Under the pieces are notes generated by a model. That model saw only the letters and a list, made by a program, of their open reading frames with translations. It did no database searches and was not told the DNA's origin. From Botryosphaeria dothidea (lineage: Eukaryota > Ascomycota > Dothideomycetes > Botryosphaeriales > Botryosphaeriaceae), in assembly GCA_011503125.2 (NCBI GenBank), contig WWBZ02000016.1, positions 4,340,001 to 4,404,000 on the forward strand: a stretch of 64,000 nucleotides of DNA. Direction: 5' to 3'. This document shows positions 12,339 through 24,187 of this stretch, piece by piece. The translations under genes and the position numbers were made by a program. The first letter of the stretch is position 1. The number at the start of each line of letters is the position of its first letter.

Positions 12339-12728
12339 GGTGTTGTGTTGCAGATTAATCGTAATAGAGAGGGATTTTTGGAAAGACGTGGAATAAATGA
12401 AATAGGGGAGAGGCGAAAAAGTACCTACCCAGTGAGATCTAGCAGTGATATGATGTGGAGAAGCAGGAAAGTGGCTGATCGAGGGAGCTGCTGTGCTGCA
12501 CGCAACCCGGTTTGACCCCTGCAACGCTGGCGTCATTGTGCGACGGCACGCGCCACACTTGACGCGCTCCGTCTCCATCCTCGACCACGCACCTCGCCGA
12601 CCGACATGCCCACTTCGATGTTGCGGTCACCGACTTTGCGGATATAACAGCAGCCCGTGTTGACTTGTGTGAGCATCTTGTGTCCGGTGGAGACGGTGTC
12701 GCGCGCTAATGTCTCACGGCAGGTCACC
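12339..12728. promoter_or_regulatory. Shared divergent promoter region
   Basis: 390 bp between the start codons of the small minus-strand gene and the plus-strand acyltransferase gene. It must contain both promoters and 5' leaders. I see no well-defined regulatory motif beyond pyrimidine-rich tracts. Confidence 0.45.
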
Positions 12729-15161
12729 ATGCCTCCGCCTTCAACACCAGCGCCGTCCGAAAGAAGGGGAAAGCATGACCTGGGCGCAGGCCTCAACCTC
12801 AAGAGCCCGGAAATTGAGAATCATCCTTCCGGCCCGCCGAAACATGGCGAGTTCGGCCAGGCAGAGCGCGGCGTGTCCATCGCCTCGACCTTTCTGTCCG
12901 GCATTCTGGCGTAAGCCTGCATCACCTCCAAGCCACCCATCATTGTACTCACGTGTGAATGATAGCATCAATGCCGCTCAGTTCATCGGTCTGCCCTTCA
13001 AGATGATTGATCCTAAGTTCTACAACGACTACATTGCATTCACCAAGCAGTCCTTTGCCGTGCTCGTCACCACTCTCACGCAATGGTGGTCTCCGACCAA
13101 GGTCCATGTCAGCGGTGATTCCAGTATACCGTCTCAACTCTTTCTCAAGCCTGATGGTAGTCTCGAATGCAAGTTTCCCGACCGCTTGGTGCTCATGGCG
13201 AACCACCAGCTGTACACCGACTGGCTTTACTTGTGGTGGATAGCATACACCAACAAGATGGCCGGCCATGTCTACATCATACTGAAAGAGTCCATCAAAA
13301 ATATTCCTCTCATCGGCTGGGGCTCCCAGTTCTACAACTTCATCTTCCTTGCCCGGAATTGGGAGAAGGACAAGCCCCGATTCCAGGAGCACCTGCAGCA
13401 GCTCAGCAACCCTAAAGATCCCATGTGGCTTATCATCTTCCCGGAGGGCACCAACCTGTCTGCCTCTACCCGTGAGTCAAGTAGGCGATGGGCCGAGAAA
13501 AACGGAATCAAGGACATGCGCCACCAGCTCCTTCCGCGAAGCACCGGCTTGAAATTTTGTTTAGAGAACCTCAAGGGCTCCACAGAATGGCTCTACGACT
13601 GTACCATCGCTTACGAAGGCGTTCCGTAAGTCTATCTAATTCTCGCTTATCCCCACCACTAACAGTCTTCAGCCTCGGCCAATACGGCCAAGATATTTAC
13701 ACTCTCCAATCTTCGTTCTTCGAAGGTCGTCCTCCTAAATCCGTCAACATGCACTGGCGTCGTTTCCGTATCTCAAGTATTCCGCTTCATTCGGACAAAG
13801 CCTTCGAAGTCTGGCTGCGCAACCGTTGGAAGGAAAAGGATCACTACCTTGACTACTACCAACGGCACGGCGCCTTCCCAGCCACGGATCCTTGGAAGGC
13901 GGCGTCACCGGTCGAGATGCAAAAGATTCGGCCGGCGAAGAGCATTGGAGCGCAGGTCCAGAGCAGTAGCTGGGGCGAATTCCTGGCCATCTTCGCTCCC
14001 ATCACGGCATTCCTGACGGTATTGTTCCTCTTCTACGGGGCTTCTGTAAAGGAGCTGATCGGAACCGGTGCGTCTGACATGCATGCGCGCGTTAAACAGG
14101 CTCAGAGACAGGGGCAGCTGGCTCCGGATGGCGGACTTCCGCCATCGCTGGCGAAGAAGGCGCTGAAGAATGCCCGCGCCGCCGATCCGAACGCGCCTTC
14201 CGAGGCGTCAGGGACGAGTGCGGGCAAGCCGCAGTATGGCGAATGGGACGCCATCCGTAAGGCACTTGCAGAGAAAAACGTCGAGGGCGTGAAGTCATTT
14301 GCGCCCAAGGCTCCGACAACCGTAGATTCGGTCAGCGGGCATCGCTCGTTCTCACAGCCGGCGACCAGAAAGGTGGCCACATCGACAACGGCTTCTTCTA
14401 CCGCAGCTAAGGCAAAGAAGCCATTGAAACTGGATACCTCGAATGATGCGCTTAGGGAACTTCTCCAAAAGAACCTAGGGAAAGCGGAAACCAGCGCACA
14501 GGTTGCGCAGCAGACAGTCAAGCTCGCGAGCGGCCAGACGATCAAAGCAGGCGCGCCTGAAACAACTGAAGTCAAGAAAGGAGGCCCTGTCAAATTATCC
14601 AATGGGCTCGTGATCGGCGGCGAAAAGAAATCGACACCCGCGGTCTCGTCGCCTCTCAAATTGTCGAATAGCTTGTCAGTGGGCGCGAAAGGCCAGGGCT
14701 CTCCGGCTCCGACGGCCGCGAGACGACCTTCCGGCATCGCGAAGCCTAAGCCGTTGAAGAAGCCCACTCAGCAGGTAAAGAAGCAGGAACCCCCTCTGCC
14801 ATCAACAGTCCTTCCGAAGAGCAAGGGACCGGCGATGGGCACCGTCTCCACACCATCTTTGGCGAGCGGACCAACGAAATCGGCATCTAGCATCAAGACA
14901 CCAGCACCATCGGTTAAAAAGACCGCACCAATGGCGAAGAAAGCACAAGCTCCGGCAGGGCCTCAGAACAAAAAGGCGACTCCAGCATCTGGAGCAGGAG
15001 GTCAGAATCAAGGGCAGGGCGCGACCCAGAAGGAACCAGGGAAGAGTGCGCAGAATTCAAGACCGCTGGTTGTACAGGAGACGAGCAGAGGGCCGAAGGA
15101 GAAGGTGCCACAACGAAAATTGGATGCTGTGAAGGCTAGGAAGGAGGAACAACAAAAGTGA
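12729..15161 (+). CDS. Lysophospholipid/1-acylglycerol-3-phosphate acyltransferase with long C-terminal tail
   Basis: Membrane acyltransferase of the PlsC/LPLAT family (LCLAT1/CST26-like), predicted to acylate lysophospholipids at the ER. Exons are 12729-12910, 12966-13625 and 13673-15161, with introns of 55 and 47 nt (both phase 2), giving 776 residues. The acyltransferase motif NHxxxxD is NHQLYTD (residues 140-146) and the substrate-binding motif is FPEGTN (219-224). The family signature YGQDIYTLQSSFFEGRPP follows directly after the second intron, which confirms the splice. A hydrophobic segment near residue 395 (LAIFAPITAFLTVLFLFYG) is a likely membrane anchor. After it comes about 370 residues of Lys/Pro/Ala/Ser-rich low-complexity sequence, beyond the usual length of the catalytic family. 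The start context CACCATGC is good. Confidence 0.88.
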
Positions 15162-15974
15162 ACATGTTGTCTGGATAGAATGACGTGACGGCCGCATTTA
15201 TAGTACCTACGATACCCGTGCTTCCATTTTTTTTGTAAATTGGATACCAAACCATATGATTCGATAGGCGTTCAAAGCAAATATCTCTATTATTCGGCTG
15301 ACCAGCCTTAAGTGTTTGAACATTAGGATCCCTCCCGACTCCACCGTCGGTCTGATCACCCGCAGATCAGAGACAAGGATCAAACCTTGCCGAGTCACCA
15401 GCCACATCGGCGCCACTTGACGTCAGATTCTAGACCCTCCAGGTCCGCTCGTATTCCCGCTATGCAGTAGAACTGGGAAATCTTGGAAGAGCAGGCTAGA
15501 AGTGGCGACGGCGATCACGGCGACTCGCAGTCATTGGCTCATGCTCGTCCTCCCCCGCAGCAAAGTCGTCTGATAACCATGATAAGGTAACAGGCGCTCC
15601 TGTTGACGCAATTAGCGCCCGTCTCTTAACGCCCAGAGACGTGCGTCTTGTGCAGCGCTGAGAATCCTGATAGGGGAGGAAGAGGCATGGAATAAAGTGA
15701 TTTTCCCTCAGTTCTTCGCCACAGTCAGCGTTCCAAACCTGCGAACTCACTTTCCTCAACCTCCTGAACCAGTGCGTTCGTATTATTACTGGGCAACTAT
15801 CGAGGCTCTTCTGGGCAATTACCCACATATCTGTCCCTTCCTGTCTTCGTTTCGACATCGCAATCTGGGAAATCTTTGGGTATCAAGGGACTTCAACGGC
15901 TCTCACTCTGACCTCCCAGCTCTGTTTCGTAACAAGGCTTCCACGCATGCTGTAGCCCAACAACAACAGTAATC
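15162..15974. other. Intergenic region
   Basis: 813 bp holding the 3' end of the acyltransferase gene and the promoter of the glycine-rich gene. Short antisense frames (15496-15858) have no coding character. Nothing else supported. Confidence 0.45.
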
Positions 15975-16135
15975 ATGGCAGGCCTCATCACAAATTATGT
16001 CCAAGGCATGGTTCAAAACGCCGCCGTTGGCGCGGCGACCTACGCCATCACGACGGGTGGTCGTGTCGTCGGCGACGTCGTCATCGGAGCGGGCGACCTG
16101 ATCGAAGGCGCCGGCCGTAACGTTGGAAACAGTCC

Positions 16136-16179
<44 letters not shown>

Positions 16180-17352
16180 TCTTCTCCATGCATTCCTTTC
16201 CCCTTTTCCAAACAAGGAAAAATTCAAGCAAGAGAGCCAATCGAGTGACCTGATATTTTGAAAACAACACCTCACTCACACGAAAAAAAAACAGATGTCG
16301 AAGGCTACATCGACCGCTACGGCAACTGGATCCGCTCCTACGGCGACGGCGCCATCGCCGCGACCGCCTCCTCGCCCGCCAACACCACCACCACAAAACC
16401 GAAAGCCCTCCCTTCGTCCAAGACGCCCAAAGGCCTCCTCCCCGCGCCGCCGGGGAAGAAGGACAAGAACAAGAACAAGCGACCGGGCCTCGCCAAGAAA
16501 TCCCTCTCCGACTCCAAAACGCCGCTGCCGCTCTCGTCCGCAAAGGCCCTGCCCAGCGCGGGCGTCAAGAAGGCCTTGCCGGCCGCTACCGGCGCTGCGC
16601 AGGAGCTCAGCAAAGGGCAGCTGGCCAAGGCCCGCGGGATCAAGGCCGAGGACTTGAAGAACAAGGCGGCCGCCCCCAAGGGCGCCGCCGGTGCGGTCGG
16701 TGGAGCGGGCGTCGACGGCGTCAAGAAGGGCGTGACGGGCTTGGGCGCGGGCGTCGGCAAGATCGGCGGAGGAGTGGCAGGAGCAGCTCGTAAGCCGGCG
16801 GCGAAGGCGAACAACAGCAACAACAATTACGCCACGAGTGACGTGTCGTCGTCGACGACGACGAAGAAGAAGGAGGGGCCGGTGACAGGGAAGCCGAGCC
16901 CGAGGACGCCTGCTGGTGGTGGTGCTGGTGGCACGGTGAACGCGGCGGCGGGCGGCCAACAGCAGGCGTATCCGAAGCCCTTCTCCACGAAGCGGCCAGA
17001 TGGCAAGGTGGTCGTCTCGAAGGAGTCGAGACCCGGGTTTGGTGGTGGTGCTACGGCCGCGAAGACGAGCGGTGCGGGGAGGAAGGACGAGAAGAAGGGG
17101 GCCTATGATTTCTCGAAGCCAGAGAAGGAGGGAGGAGGCGGCGGCGGCGGTGGTGGTGGGGGAGTTGGTGGCAAAGGAAAGAACGAAAAGGGCGGATTTG
17201 ACTTCATGAGGTTGATGGCAGAGGATCCGAAGAAGAAGGGGCCAGGCAGCGTGGCCGGGAGCGTCAAAACGAATGCGACGGCGCGGAAGTCGGCGCCGGT
17301 AGGAGGTGGCGGGGGTAAGCAGGAGACGACCGGTAAATATGATTTCTTTTAG
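15975..17352 (+). CDS. Uncharacterised basic Gly/Lys/Ala-rich protein (404 aa)
   Basis: I do not recognise a family. Exon 1 (15975-16131) encodes a glycine/alanine-rich, weakly hydrophobic segment (AAVGAATYAITTGGRVVGDV). Exon 2 (16295-17352) continues in frame (VEGYIDRYGNWIRSYGDG). The 163-nt intron has a weak GTCCGT donor, holds a pure TC repeat, and ends in an A-rich tract plus CAG; phase 1. The rest is low complexity: Lys/Pro/Ala-rich, then a Gly tract. Three G-[AGK]-[YF]-D-F motifs lie in the C-terminal quarter, with the last one (KYDFF) ending the protein. Possibly a hydrophilic, disordered stress or surface-associated protein, which is speculation. The large antisense frame here (16276-17364) is a composition artefact. 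Confidence 0.7.
16137..16172 (+). repeat. (TC)18 microsatellite inside an intron
   Basis: Pure dinucleotide repeat of 18 TC units, starting 5 nt after the predicted splice donor of the glycine-rich gene. It is pyrimidine-rich on the transcribed strand and lies well upstream of the acceptor. Confidence 0.97.
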
Positions 17353-18155
17353 TCGACACTGCATGAGTTTGGGGAACTAGGGAAAGGGAAATTGGTATGC
17401 AAGCCGGCATGACAGTTAGATGAAGAATGACGACATGAAAAGTTTGGGAGTTAGCTGGGACAATCTCACTTATTTCACCTACCTTTGCAACGCAAAGGCC
17501 ACTGATGTACTGTAAACCGATATGTTTGCAACAGGGATCAATAAATTAAAACTCGGTCAGAGACATGGACTAAGCAGGCGAATGTTGAAATTAAATCAGA
17601 AAGACAAGGCCAACGAGATGGAATCAGTGATGGATAGGGAAAACTTGGAAAAAGAATTGCAAATTGGAACAAGAGACAGACGACATGTCAATGGTTATTA
17701 TTCTCTACAAGACTTGCCTCACTCCATTACTTTCTTTACCGGCCGCGTTGAATTTTCGTTCAGCTCGGTTTCCTGATCAAGTCCGCCACTGCGCCCAGGA
17801 GTCGCCTTTCCACCGCCGCTTCCAACGAGCGTGTGGTCGCTCAGCGACGCCATGAGTTCACTGTGCTTCAGTACCAGACTTGGGGATATTGGTCCCTCAA
17901 GCCATCCTTTTCTTTCGGTGCCTGATGTAGTCTTCTGACACTGATGGTCTCATGATTTTGGCCGTGGTGCGGGAGTCCCACAGGAGGGGTTGTTGATGGA
18001 GACTTGCACACCCTTGAAGTATTACGCTACAGGTATGAACACGATATTACCTGAGGAAATAGGTATGCGAGTCATTTCTCCCTCAAACACGAGCCGATTC
18101 GGAGGGCATGCGTCCAATTAAAGGTATTTCTGAAGGAACTTGTGTGGTAGTCGGT
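17353..18155. other. Convergent intergenic region
   Basis: 803 bp between two convergent genes (plus ending at 17352, minus ending at 18156). Mostly 3' flanking sequence. Short open frames at 17522-17855 lack splice partners or motifs and are not supported. Confidence 0.45.
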
Positions 18156-19089
18156 TCAACCCTTTGAGATCTTGCCAGACTTTCTCATGGCCTTAATAGC
18201 CTTGTAGTGGGCCTTCTTGCCACTGGTTTTCTTTGACTGAATCTCACCGTACTTCTTCTTGAAGCGGCCAGAATTCTTTTCCTGATCGAGCACCTCTTCG
18301 ACAAATGTCTTCTTACGTTCCTTATTTTGCAGGCGGGCGCTGAAGTACTCAGTTGGTCCTTCGATGATGGTACCAACCTGAGAGTATTCTGGAACGAAGT
18401 CCTTGCTGTTCTCCTTCTTGTAGTGGCGATGAGGATCGAGCACGTTTCGCATTTTGAGAAGCTGGAGATCTCTCTTGAGCTCCGGCGTGAGGTTTGTCTT
18501 TGGCATGTTGAACCACTGATCACCAGCAGTAGCCTTTTTCTCCTGTAGAGCCGGTGTTAATGAGTGTAGAACAGCAGACTGAGACGCAAAGACAAGTTGA
18601 AAAGTATGCCGTCAGAGTAACTATGAATGAAAACTCTCAGTGGTGCAGGGGGAGTCCAAGACGGAATCCTGAATCTGCTCAAGGAGAAAAAAGGGAATAT
18701 TTTCCTCATAGGCGAAGCGAAAGAAAGCAGCTGTGACTTACCTCTATTTGCTTCTTCTTAACAGCGACGGGATCCTCGACTTTCCGGATGCTGTTAGCGA
18801 GTTTACGCTGCTGAGCGTCAACAAGACGGGACGGGTCCACGCGGGCTACATCGCCATTGGTTTGGATGTACGGGGCAGGAACATCGGTGGCGTTGAGTTT
18901 GGGCAGCTTGAACTCGGCAGCAGCAGACCGGAGTTGCACTTGCGAATCTGAGTTCGACGAGTTTCGTTCACGAAGATTGACTTCAGCCTGCTTCAAAAGC
19001 GCCTGCATCTGCTCCTCAGTGAGCTCTTCATCGTCCTCAGCGACGCTATGGGTGATGGAGGCCGCGACGGGTCGTGTCGTCACATCCAT
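18156..19089 (-). CDS. FCF2: Fcf2-domain pre-rRNA processing protein
   Basis: Nucleolar factor needed for early pre-18S rRNA cleavages in the small-subunit processome (known for the yeast Fcf2 / TdIF2 family). Exon 1 runs 19089-18742 (116 codons) and exon 2 18542-18156 (128 codons plus stop); the 199-nt intron has a GAG|GTAAGT donor and CTACAG acceptor, phase 0. The total of 244 aa is close to the usual size. The Fcf2 domain begins right after the intron: EKKATAGDQWFNMP, then LTPELKRDLQLLKMRNVLDP and HRHYKK, ending in a Lys-rich tail (KKAHYKAIKAMRKSGKISKG). The N-terminal part is acidic (AEDDEELTEEQMQALLKQAE). I chose the ATG at 19089; the open frame upstream has no better start. Confidence 0.92.
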
Positions 19090-19605
19090 GTTGGGTGGTG
19101 TAGGTGTGCGTGTGCATGTGAAGGACGGCGAGAAAAGTTCGAAGGCGAAAAAAAAGTTCGGAGGCGCGGACGCGCTCAGAGCGGCGCGGAAGATAACCGC
19201 GCCGAGAGCCGGGCTTCGTCCGAAAAAGTCGTTGCCGGTCTCACTCATGACTGCACCTCGAATAACAAATTTCTGGCATAGCATAGGTGCGGGTTTCACG
19301 TGTCTGTAGGGACGGAGATATCCATAATTACAGAGTCATTTAATCTTCTATTTTTTGTGCGGACCGCACACGCACTAACCTCTACTAGGACCAATGCTAC
19401 TCCTCCGTCCTGATGACGGCTATGACGACGATAATGCCTCCCTTTCCCGATGCAATTGCTGCTCTAGTCTACCGCCATGCGATCTCTGTAATTATGCATA
19501 TATGTGCCGCTAAGTCCAAATAACAATGAAAAGTGACCGACTGAAATAAGGAATCCAAGAGTGACAAATAAAAAGACAAAGAAGTGAAGAACGAGGGACG
19601 TCTTT
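19090..19605. promoter_or_regulatory. FCF2 upstream region / PAQR gene 3' flank
   Basis: 516 bp between the FCF2 start codon and the stop codon of the next minus-strand gene. It holds the FCF2 promoter and the 3' untranslated end of the PAQR gene. No specific motif identified. Confidence 0.45.
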
Positions 19606-21169
19606 CTAATAGACCGAGCACTGTGGCTGCGTCTGTGCGCGCAAAAACGCCTGCGCAAAGAACTCCTGCATCGCAACGTAATGGAAAAGGATGCCGCCCA
19701 GAACCGCGACGTGCCATATGTTGTGGCTGCCGCCTACGTAATCAAACATGCCCGGGCACCAGCGCTCGGGGATCTTGGCGGCGTAGAGAATGGCACCGGT
19801 CAGGTAGACGGCCAGTGACTTGACGATGGGGGCGTAGAAGTAGATGGCCCAGAAGAAGCCACGCGAGTGAACGAGCTGGATAACGGGTATGGCTCCCGTG
19901 GCAGACAGCGAGACGTAGAAGCAGACGCGAGCCCAGGCCATATCGGCGCGGTTGAAAGTCGGATGCCAGGGCAGGACGACGCCACCAAGGCCGAGAAGGA
20001 ATGTGGTGGACATGTAGATCCAGCGTGACACGGGCTCGCAATAGAAGGCCGTATATTCGGTGGTCATGATGGACGCCGCAACGAGCAGAGAAATTCCAGT
20101 GTAGTCGACGCATGCAAAGCGCTCCATGAGCTTCTGCTCCGATATGCTGCTCATTGTATGCCACATGGTGCTGCAGACCAGGCATTTGCAGGCAGCAAAG
20201 AAGAACATGGCGGCGATGAGAATATCCGACTTCGATGACATGTGGAAGTTGACGCTGGTGGGATAGAAGTAAAAGGCGATGGACAGGACGATGACTAAAC
20301 CAATGGCGTGGGACCAGATGTTGAAGGACTCGTTGGAAATGTTGAAGACGGACAAGATGCAGTCCAGCTTGTCCTCGTGGAAGCGGTATCCCTTCAGGAT
20401 ATGCGGGTTCACGCGCCAGGGCTCCGGGAGGTCCTCGTACTTGATCAGGCCGTGCTCCTTTGCTCTTGCCAAGGCGTGCGCCACAGCATGTTCGACGCTC
20501 TCCTTCATGCTGTCTTTGGCCCTTCTTGCTTTCTCCAGCCCCTCGCCAACAACCTCCTTTGCTCTTACTTTTGCATCGTGCATCCTCCGGTGGCCCTCGT
20601 CGTAAATCTCATGAGCAACGGCCCTCACGCCGGCGTCTCTCACGGCATACGCGCGTGTCTCGAAGTCTGCCAGAGTGACTTCCAGTAACCGGATGCCCTC
20701 CTGGACCTTCTGCTCCATGGTTTCCTTCCGCGCTAAAGCATCCTTGTGCATCGTTTCTAATGTGGTGACCAGAATGTTCGCCCGGCGTTTGCTGGCGTCT
20801 ATCATATCGTCTCTGACGCTCGAGCACGATTCGCGGACCGCATAGAGAGTATTATATGCGCGCTCGATCCCGACGTCCAATTTCAGCTGGCCGTAAGATT
20901 CTATGAAATCAAGGCGACGCTCCAGCTCGTGAAGGAATCGGTCGACCTGCGGTTTAGTTATGTTAATCTCCGCTCGGACTTGGCTCACGGGAGATTCTGG
21001 ATGCACGCACCAGGACCTGAATGTTGTCCTCCATGGACCACGTCCGGCGATGGTAGGAGGAGTGCCTGCGCCGGCGGAGCTCATCTCGCTGGACGGCGAT
21101 GCTGGAGGTGGTGCTCATGACAGGCTCCTCGTAGGACTCTGTCATAATGGACGTGGCCGTGCACGCCAT
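19606..21169 (-). CDS. PAQR / adiponectin-receptor-like seven-helix membrane protein (Izh family)
   Basis: Seven-transmembrane protein of the progestin/adipoQ receptor (hemolysin III) superfamily. Yeast relatives (IZH genes) act in zinc and sterol homeostasis. Exon 1 is 21169-21011 and exon 2 20946-19606; the 64-nt intron has a GTGCGT donor and CCGCAG acceptor, phase 0, giving 499 residues. After the intron comes VDRFLHELERRLDF, the start of an N-terminal helical region of about 200 residues that is typical of the Izh3-like branch. The metal-site motifs are present: NESFNIWSH (residues 258-266), STMWHTMS, and GGSHNIWHVA near the C-terminus. Hydrophobic helices run from about residue 263 to 485. 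The start ATG sits in a GCCATGG context. Confidence 0.92.
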
Positions 21170-22811
21170 GGTGGGCAGAGGAGGGATGCGCGGTCGAGAA
21201 CAGGAGAAGGCGTGGGCAGGCGGGCGGATGCACGCGCTGGGCGTGGTGAAGGCGGCTCTGCAAAAGTTATACTCGGGATGCTGCGCGGCCTTGTTGGTCT
21301 CCGAACCTCGGCGGCGACCAGGAGAGGCGAAACGGACAAAGGAGCGTGAATTGACTCGCAACAACGGCAAGCGGGACGGAGGAGAAGGAGGGGTATGGAC
21401 AGAGGAGAAGCCGCAACTATCTACACGTGGGAGGAGAGAAGGAGCGTAAGTGGGTTGGCGGGAGTGCGGGCTTATAGCGGTTGACGGGCTGCATATGTGG
21501 GTGGGGCGGGCCATGGGCCTTTTGGGGCATGTGAAGCTGACTCGCGCCGCTCGAGAAATCGTCTAGACAACTGCCCTCCGTAAAGCCACCAACCATCGCT
21601 GAAAGACCCCTTTGAGCGCCGGGGGGTGGTGGGGGGGGGTTTCCCTGGCGCGCATGTGCCCTTGTCTTCGCACAGTGCCCTGCGAGCATTGTGCGTGCCA
21701 ATTGGTGCAGGGCAGCCTCTGCTCGCGGGTCGCCACCGCGGGCCAGACAGCAGGCCAGCCTTACAGCACGCAGCCGGCTACGATGCCGCGCAAGGATTGC
21801 CCCCAGCCTCCGGGCCCAGCAAGCGCCGCCATGCGCCCGACTTACCCGTCCCATTGGTGCATCTTATCACCCTGCGTGAGGGCGCTGGCCGCCGCATCCG
21901 ACCCGAGCCCTCAGAGGCGCGTCGCCCAGCTCGTGGTGCCGCCTTGCCAGCCGGTCATCCGTCAGGGCGCTGCGCGTCACGCTGCGTCAGAAGGTAAAAA
22001 GGTCTCATGCGGCGCAGCGCCCTGACGACGTGCACGCATCCGGGCCAAGTCCGATTATTGAAGCCCATGCGCGCCTAAAGTCTCCCAACTGAAATTTGCT
22101 AAATGCACCCTCCGCCCGATCAAGTTGTGCGCCCTGCCGAAATCCGCGCTATTGGCCACGCTGTCGGCCCACTGCAGATCCTTCTCATTGTGACGTCGAT
22201 CAACGCCCCGGCCTGGTCGACGCGCTGCCCGAGTTTCGTGCCAATACATTATGCCCTAGAGCTTTGTCCGTATAACAAATGTCGCGCCTATAGGGGTAGT
22301 AGGGGGCCGCCGCTGGCGTTCCCCGGACGAGAGATAGCATCCGTTGATACGCGAGCTCACAAATGTTTCAAGAGATTGAACCCCTTGTCTCAGGACGCGG
22401 TCGATCTCCGAAATGCTGCGCAAAACACCACCTGCGCCTGTGCGGCGCCGGGTTCGCCCAGACGTGGATCGTGTATAGGCATCAGTTCGAGGATGAGGCG
22501 GGAATTGCGAATCTCTCACCGAAGCTGCCAGACAATGTTGTGTTACGTCGACGGTGGTGTGTTGCCTGAGAGTGCAGGTCGCAGCTGCCATGTCCAGCGT
22601 CAAGCAAACAGCTCTCATGCAGGAAGTCACCGCAGGAACTATGCAAGCCCACAGCACCACGCCTTGATTTTGCAACCTTCTTCCGACAGGTGATTCCGCG
22701 ACTTCATCACATTAAGCATCCTCCCGTCCTCGATACCAAAGGCCAGACCCCGACCAAATCCAGCCAATCAGATCTTACCCGCAAGCACGCACGCTCCACC
22801 ACGCCGCCGTC
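21170..22811. promoter_or_regulatory. Long divergent intergenic region with a G-rich tract
   Basis: 1.64 kb between the PAQR start (minus) and the THOC5 start (plus), carrying both promoters. A guanine-rich tract lies at 21620-21649. Open frames in the GC-rich part (21417-22025) on both strands are shadows without motifs. No coding gene supported. Confidence 0.45.
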
Positions 22812-23737
22812 ATGCCGGTCGTGCTCCCCAGCGCAACTTCTACCCGCCTGCCCATCGCTCCTCCACGCCCGACTTCGACGCGCCCATTGGTCCCTACCGC
22901 CGCCCTCATGACCGCCGCCGACATAATCACCGATCCCGACCTCCGCGCCGTCCTCGACGCTGCCTCGCTGGCCCAGCAGCAATGCGACGCGCTGCTGTCG
23001 CTCCTCGCCGAGCATCCTCTGCCAACCGGCAAGAACGCCGCCGACAGCCAGCTGTCGCCCGACGTCGCCGAGGGCGTGTCCACTGCGCAGAAGAAGCTGC
23101 ACGCCCACCTGGCCGCCGTGCGCAACCAGAACCGCAAGGCCCTGCTGAGCGTGCGCTCCACCAAGCACGCGACGGCCGAGGCAAGGCACGAGGTCGACAC
23201 GCTGCACCTGGCCCTGCAGAACTTGTACTACGAGCAGCGCCATTTGGAGAGCGAGATCAAAGCCTGCCAGGGCTATGAGCATCCCTACCAGAAGCTGCCG
23301 CTGATGCCAGAGGCAGAGTTCGTCGAGCAGTTCCCGGAAACGGTGGAGTCGTGCAGGGACACCGCGCGGAAGGCAGTCTCAGAGAGGAGGGAAAAGGCGA
23401 AGGACGAAGGCGGGGAGGATGTTGGCATGGAAGGAGGGGATGAAGATGCTGCCTTTGAGGAGGAGGTGTTTGAGGATGCTTTGATGAAGGCGAGAATCGA
23501 ACATGAGCATAAAGAGAGGTTGGCATTGGAAGAAAAGAGGCAGGGTTTGCTGAAGCGAAAGCAGGGATTGATTGCGGAGAATAACAAGAGGAAAGAGGAT
23601 CTGGCCAAGCTGGATGAGAGCTTGGAGAAGTTCATTGAGGTAAGCGCTGACTTCGGTATTTTTGTTTGAGGATGCTTGCTCACATTTTGGTTAAGGCCGC
23701 CAAGCCTATTGAGCAGACTTTCCAAAAGGAATACTAG
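22812..23737 (+). CDS. THO complex subunit 5 (THOC5/Fmip1-like)
   Basis: Predicted component of the THO complex, which couples transcription to mRNP assembly and export in the nucleus. Exon 1 is 22812-23639 and exon 2 23696-23737; the 56-nt intron has a GAG|GTAAGC donor and TTAAG acceptor, phase 0. Exon 2 adds the 13 residues AAKPIEQTFQKEY, for 289 aa. The THOC5-like core is at about residues 125-175: HEVDTLHLALQNLYYEQRHL and EIKACQGYEHPYQKLPLM. A long coiled coil (HEHKERLALEEKRQGLLKRK and onward) fills the C-terminal third, with an acidic stretch before it. A second in-frame ATG at 22909 (MTAADIITDP) could be the true start, since the first 33 residues are Pro/Ser-rich. Confidence 0.82.
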
Positions 23738-24187
23738 ATCTGGTACGAAGCGGAAAAAATTGGCAAACGGAGTTACATGGTTTATCTTTGGCAGCATAGC
23801 AAAGGGCGTTTGGGATACTTATGGACACAGAAACAGCCACATCTTGTGCGAAATGATAGGAAGAAACACGGGAAATGCCACGGATTGACTGGTTCACATT
23901 GAGGACAGATTGAGGCAATGCCAAACCTTTCGGATTTTGTTGCGGAAATCTTTATGCCCAAGATTTTTTTTCTTCTCTTTGCCACCAAAAGAGGAAAATC
24001 AGTGAGTTGCTGGATGAGGGAGGCAAAGCCCAGGAGTATCGCCTGAAACCGCAAAGTTGCACACCGAGTTGGAACGTATAACATTGGGACCGGGCACAGG
24101 GCAATTGTGTCTTGGCGTCGGTTGTAAACTTTTGAAGATGTTCTATGGTCTAGGAAGGCCATCAATACATAATTACTTCCGACATTT
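23738..24187. other. Convergent intergenic region
   Basis: 450 bp between the THOC5 stop (plus) and the phosphatase stop (minus). AT-richer 3' flanking sequence with poly-T near 23965. Nothing else supported. Confidence 0.45.

Noticed and set aside
16276..17364. 362-residue minus-strand open frame
   Set aside because: It mirrors the GC-rich, codon-biased plus-strand gene, is Arg-rich nonsense, and has no motif.
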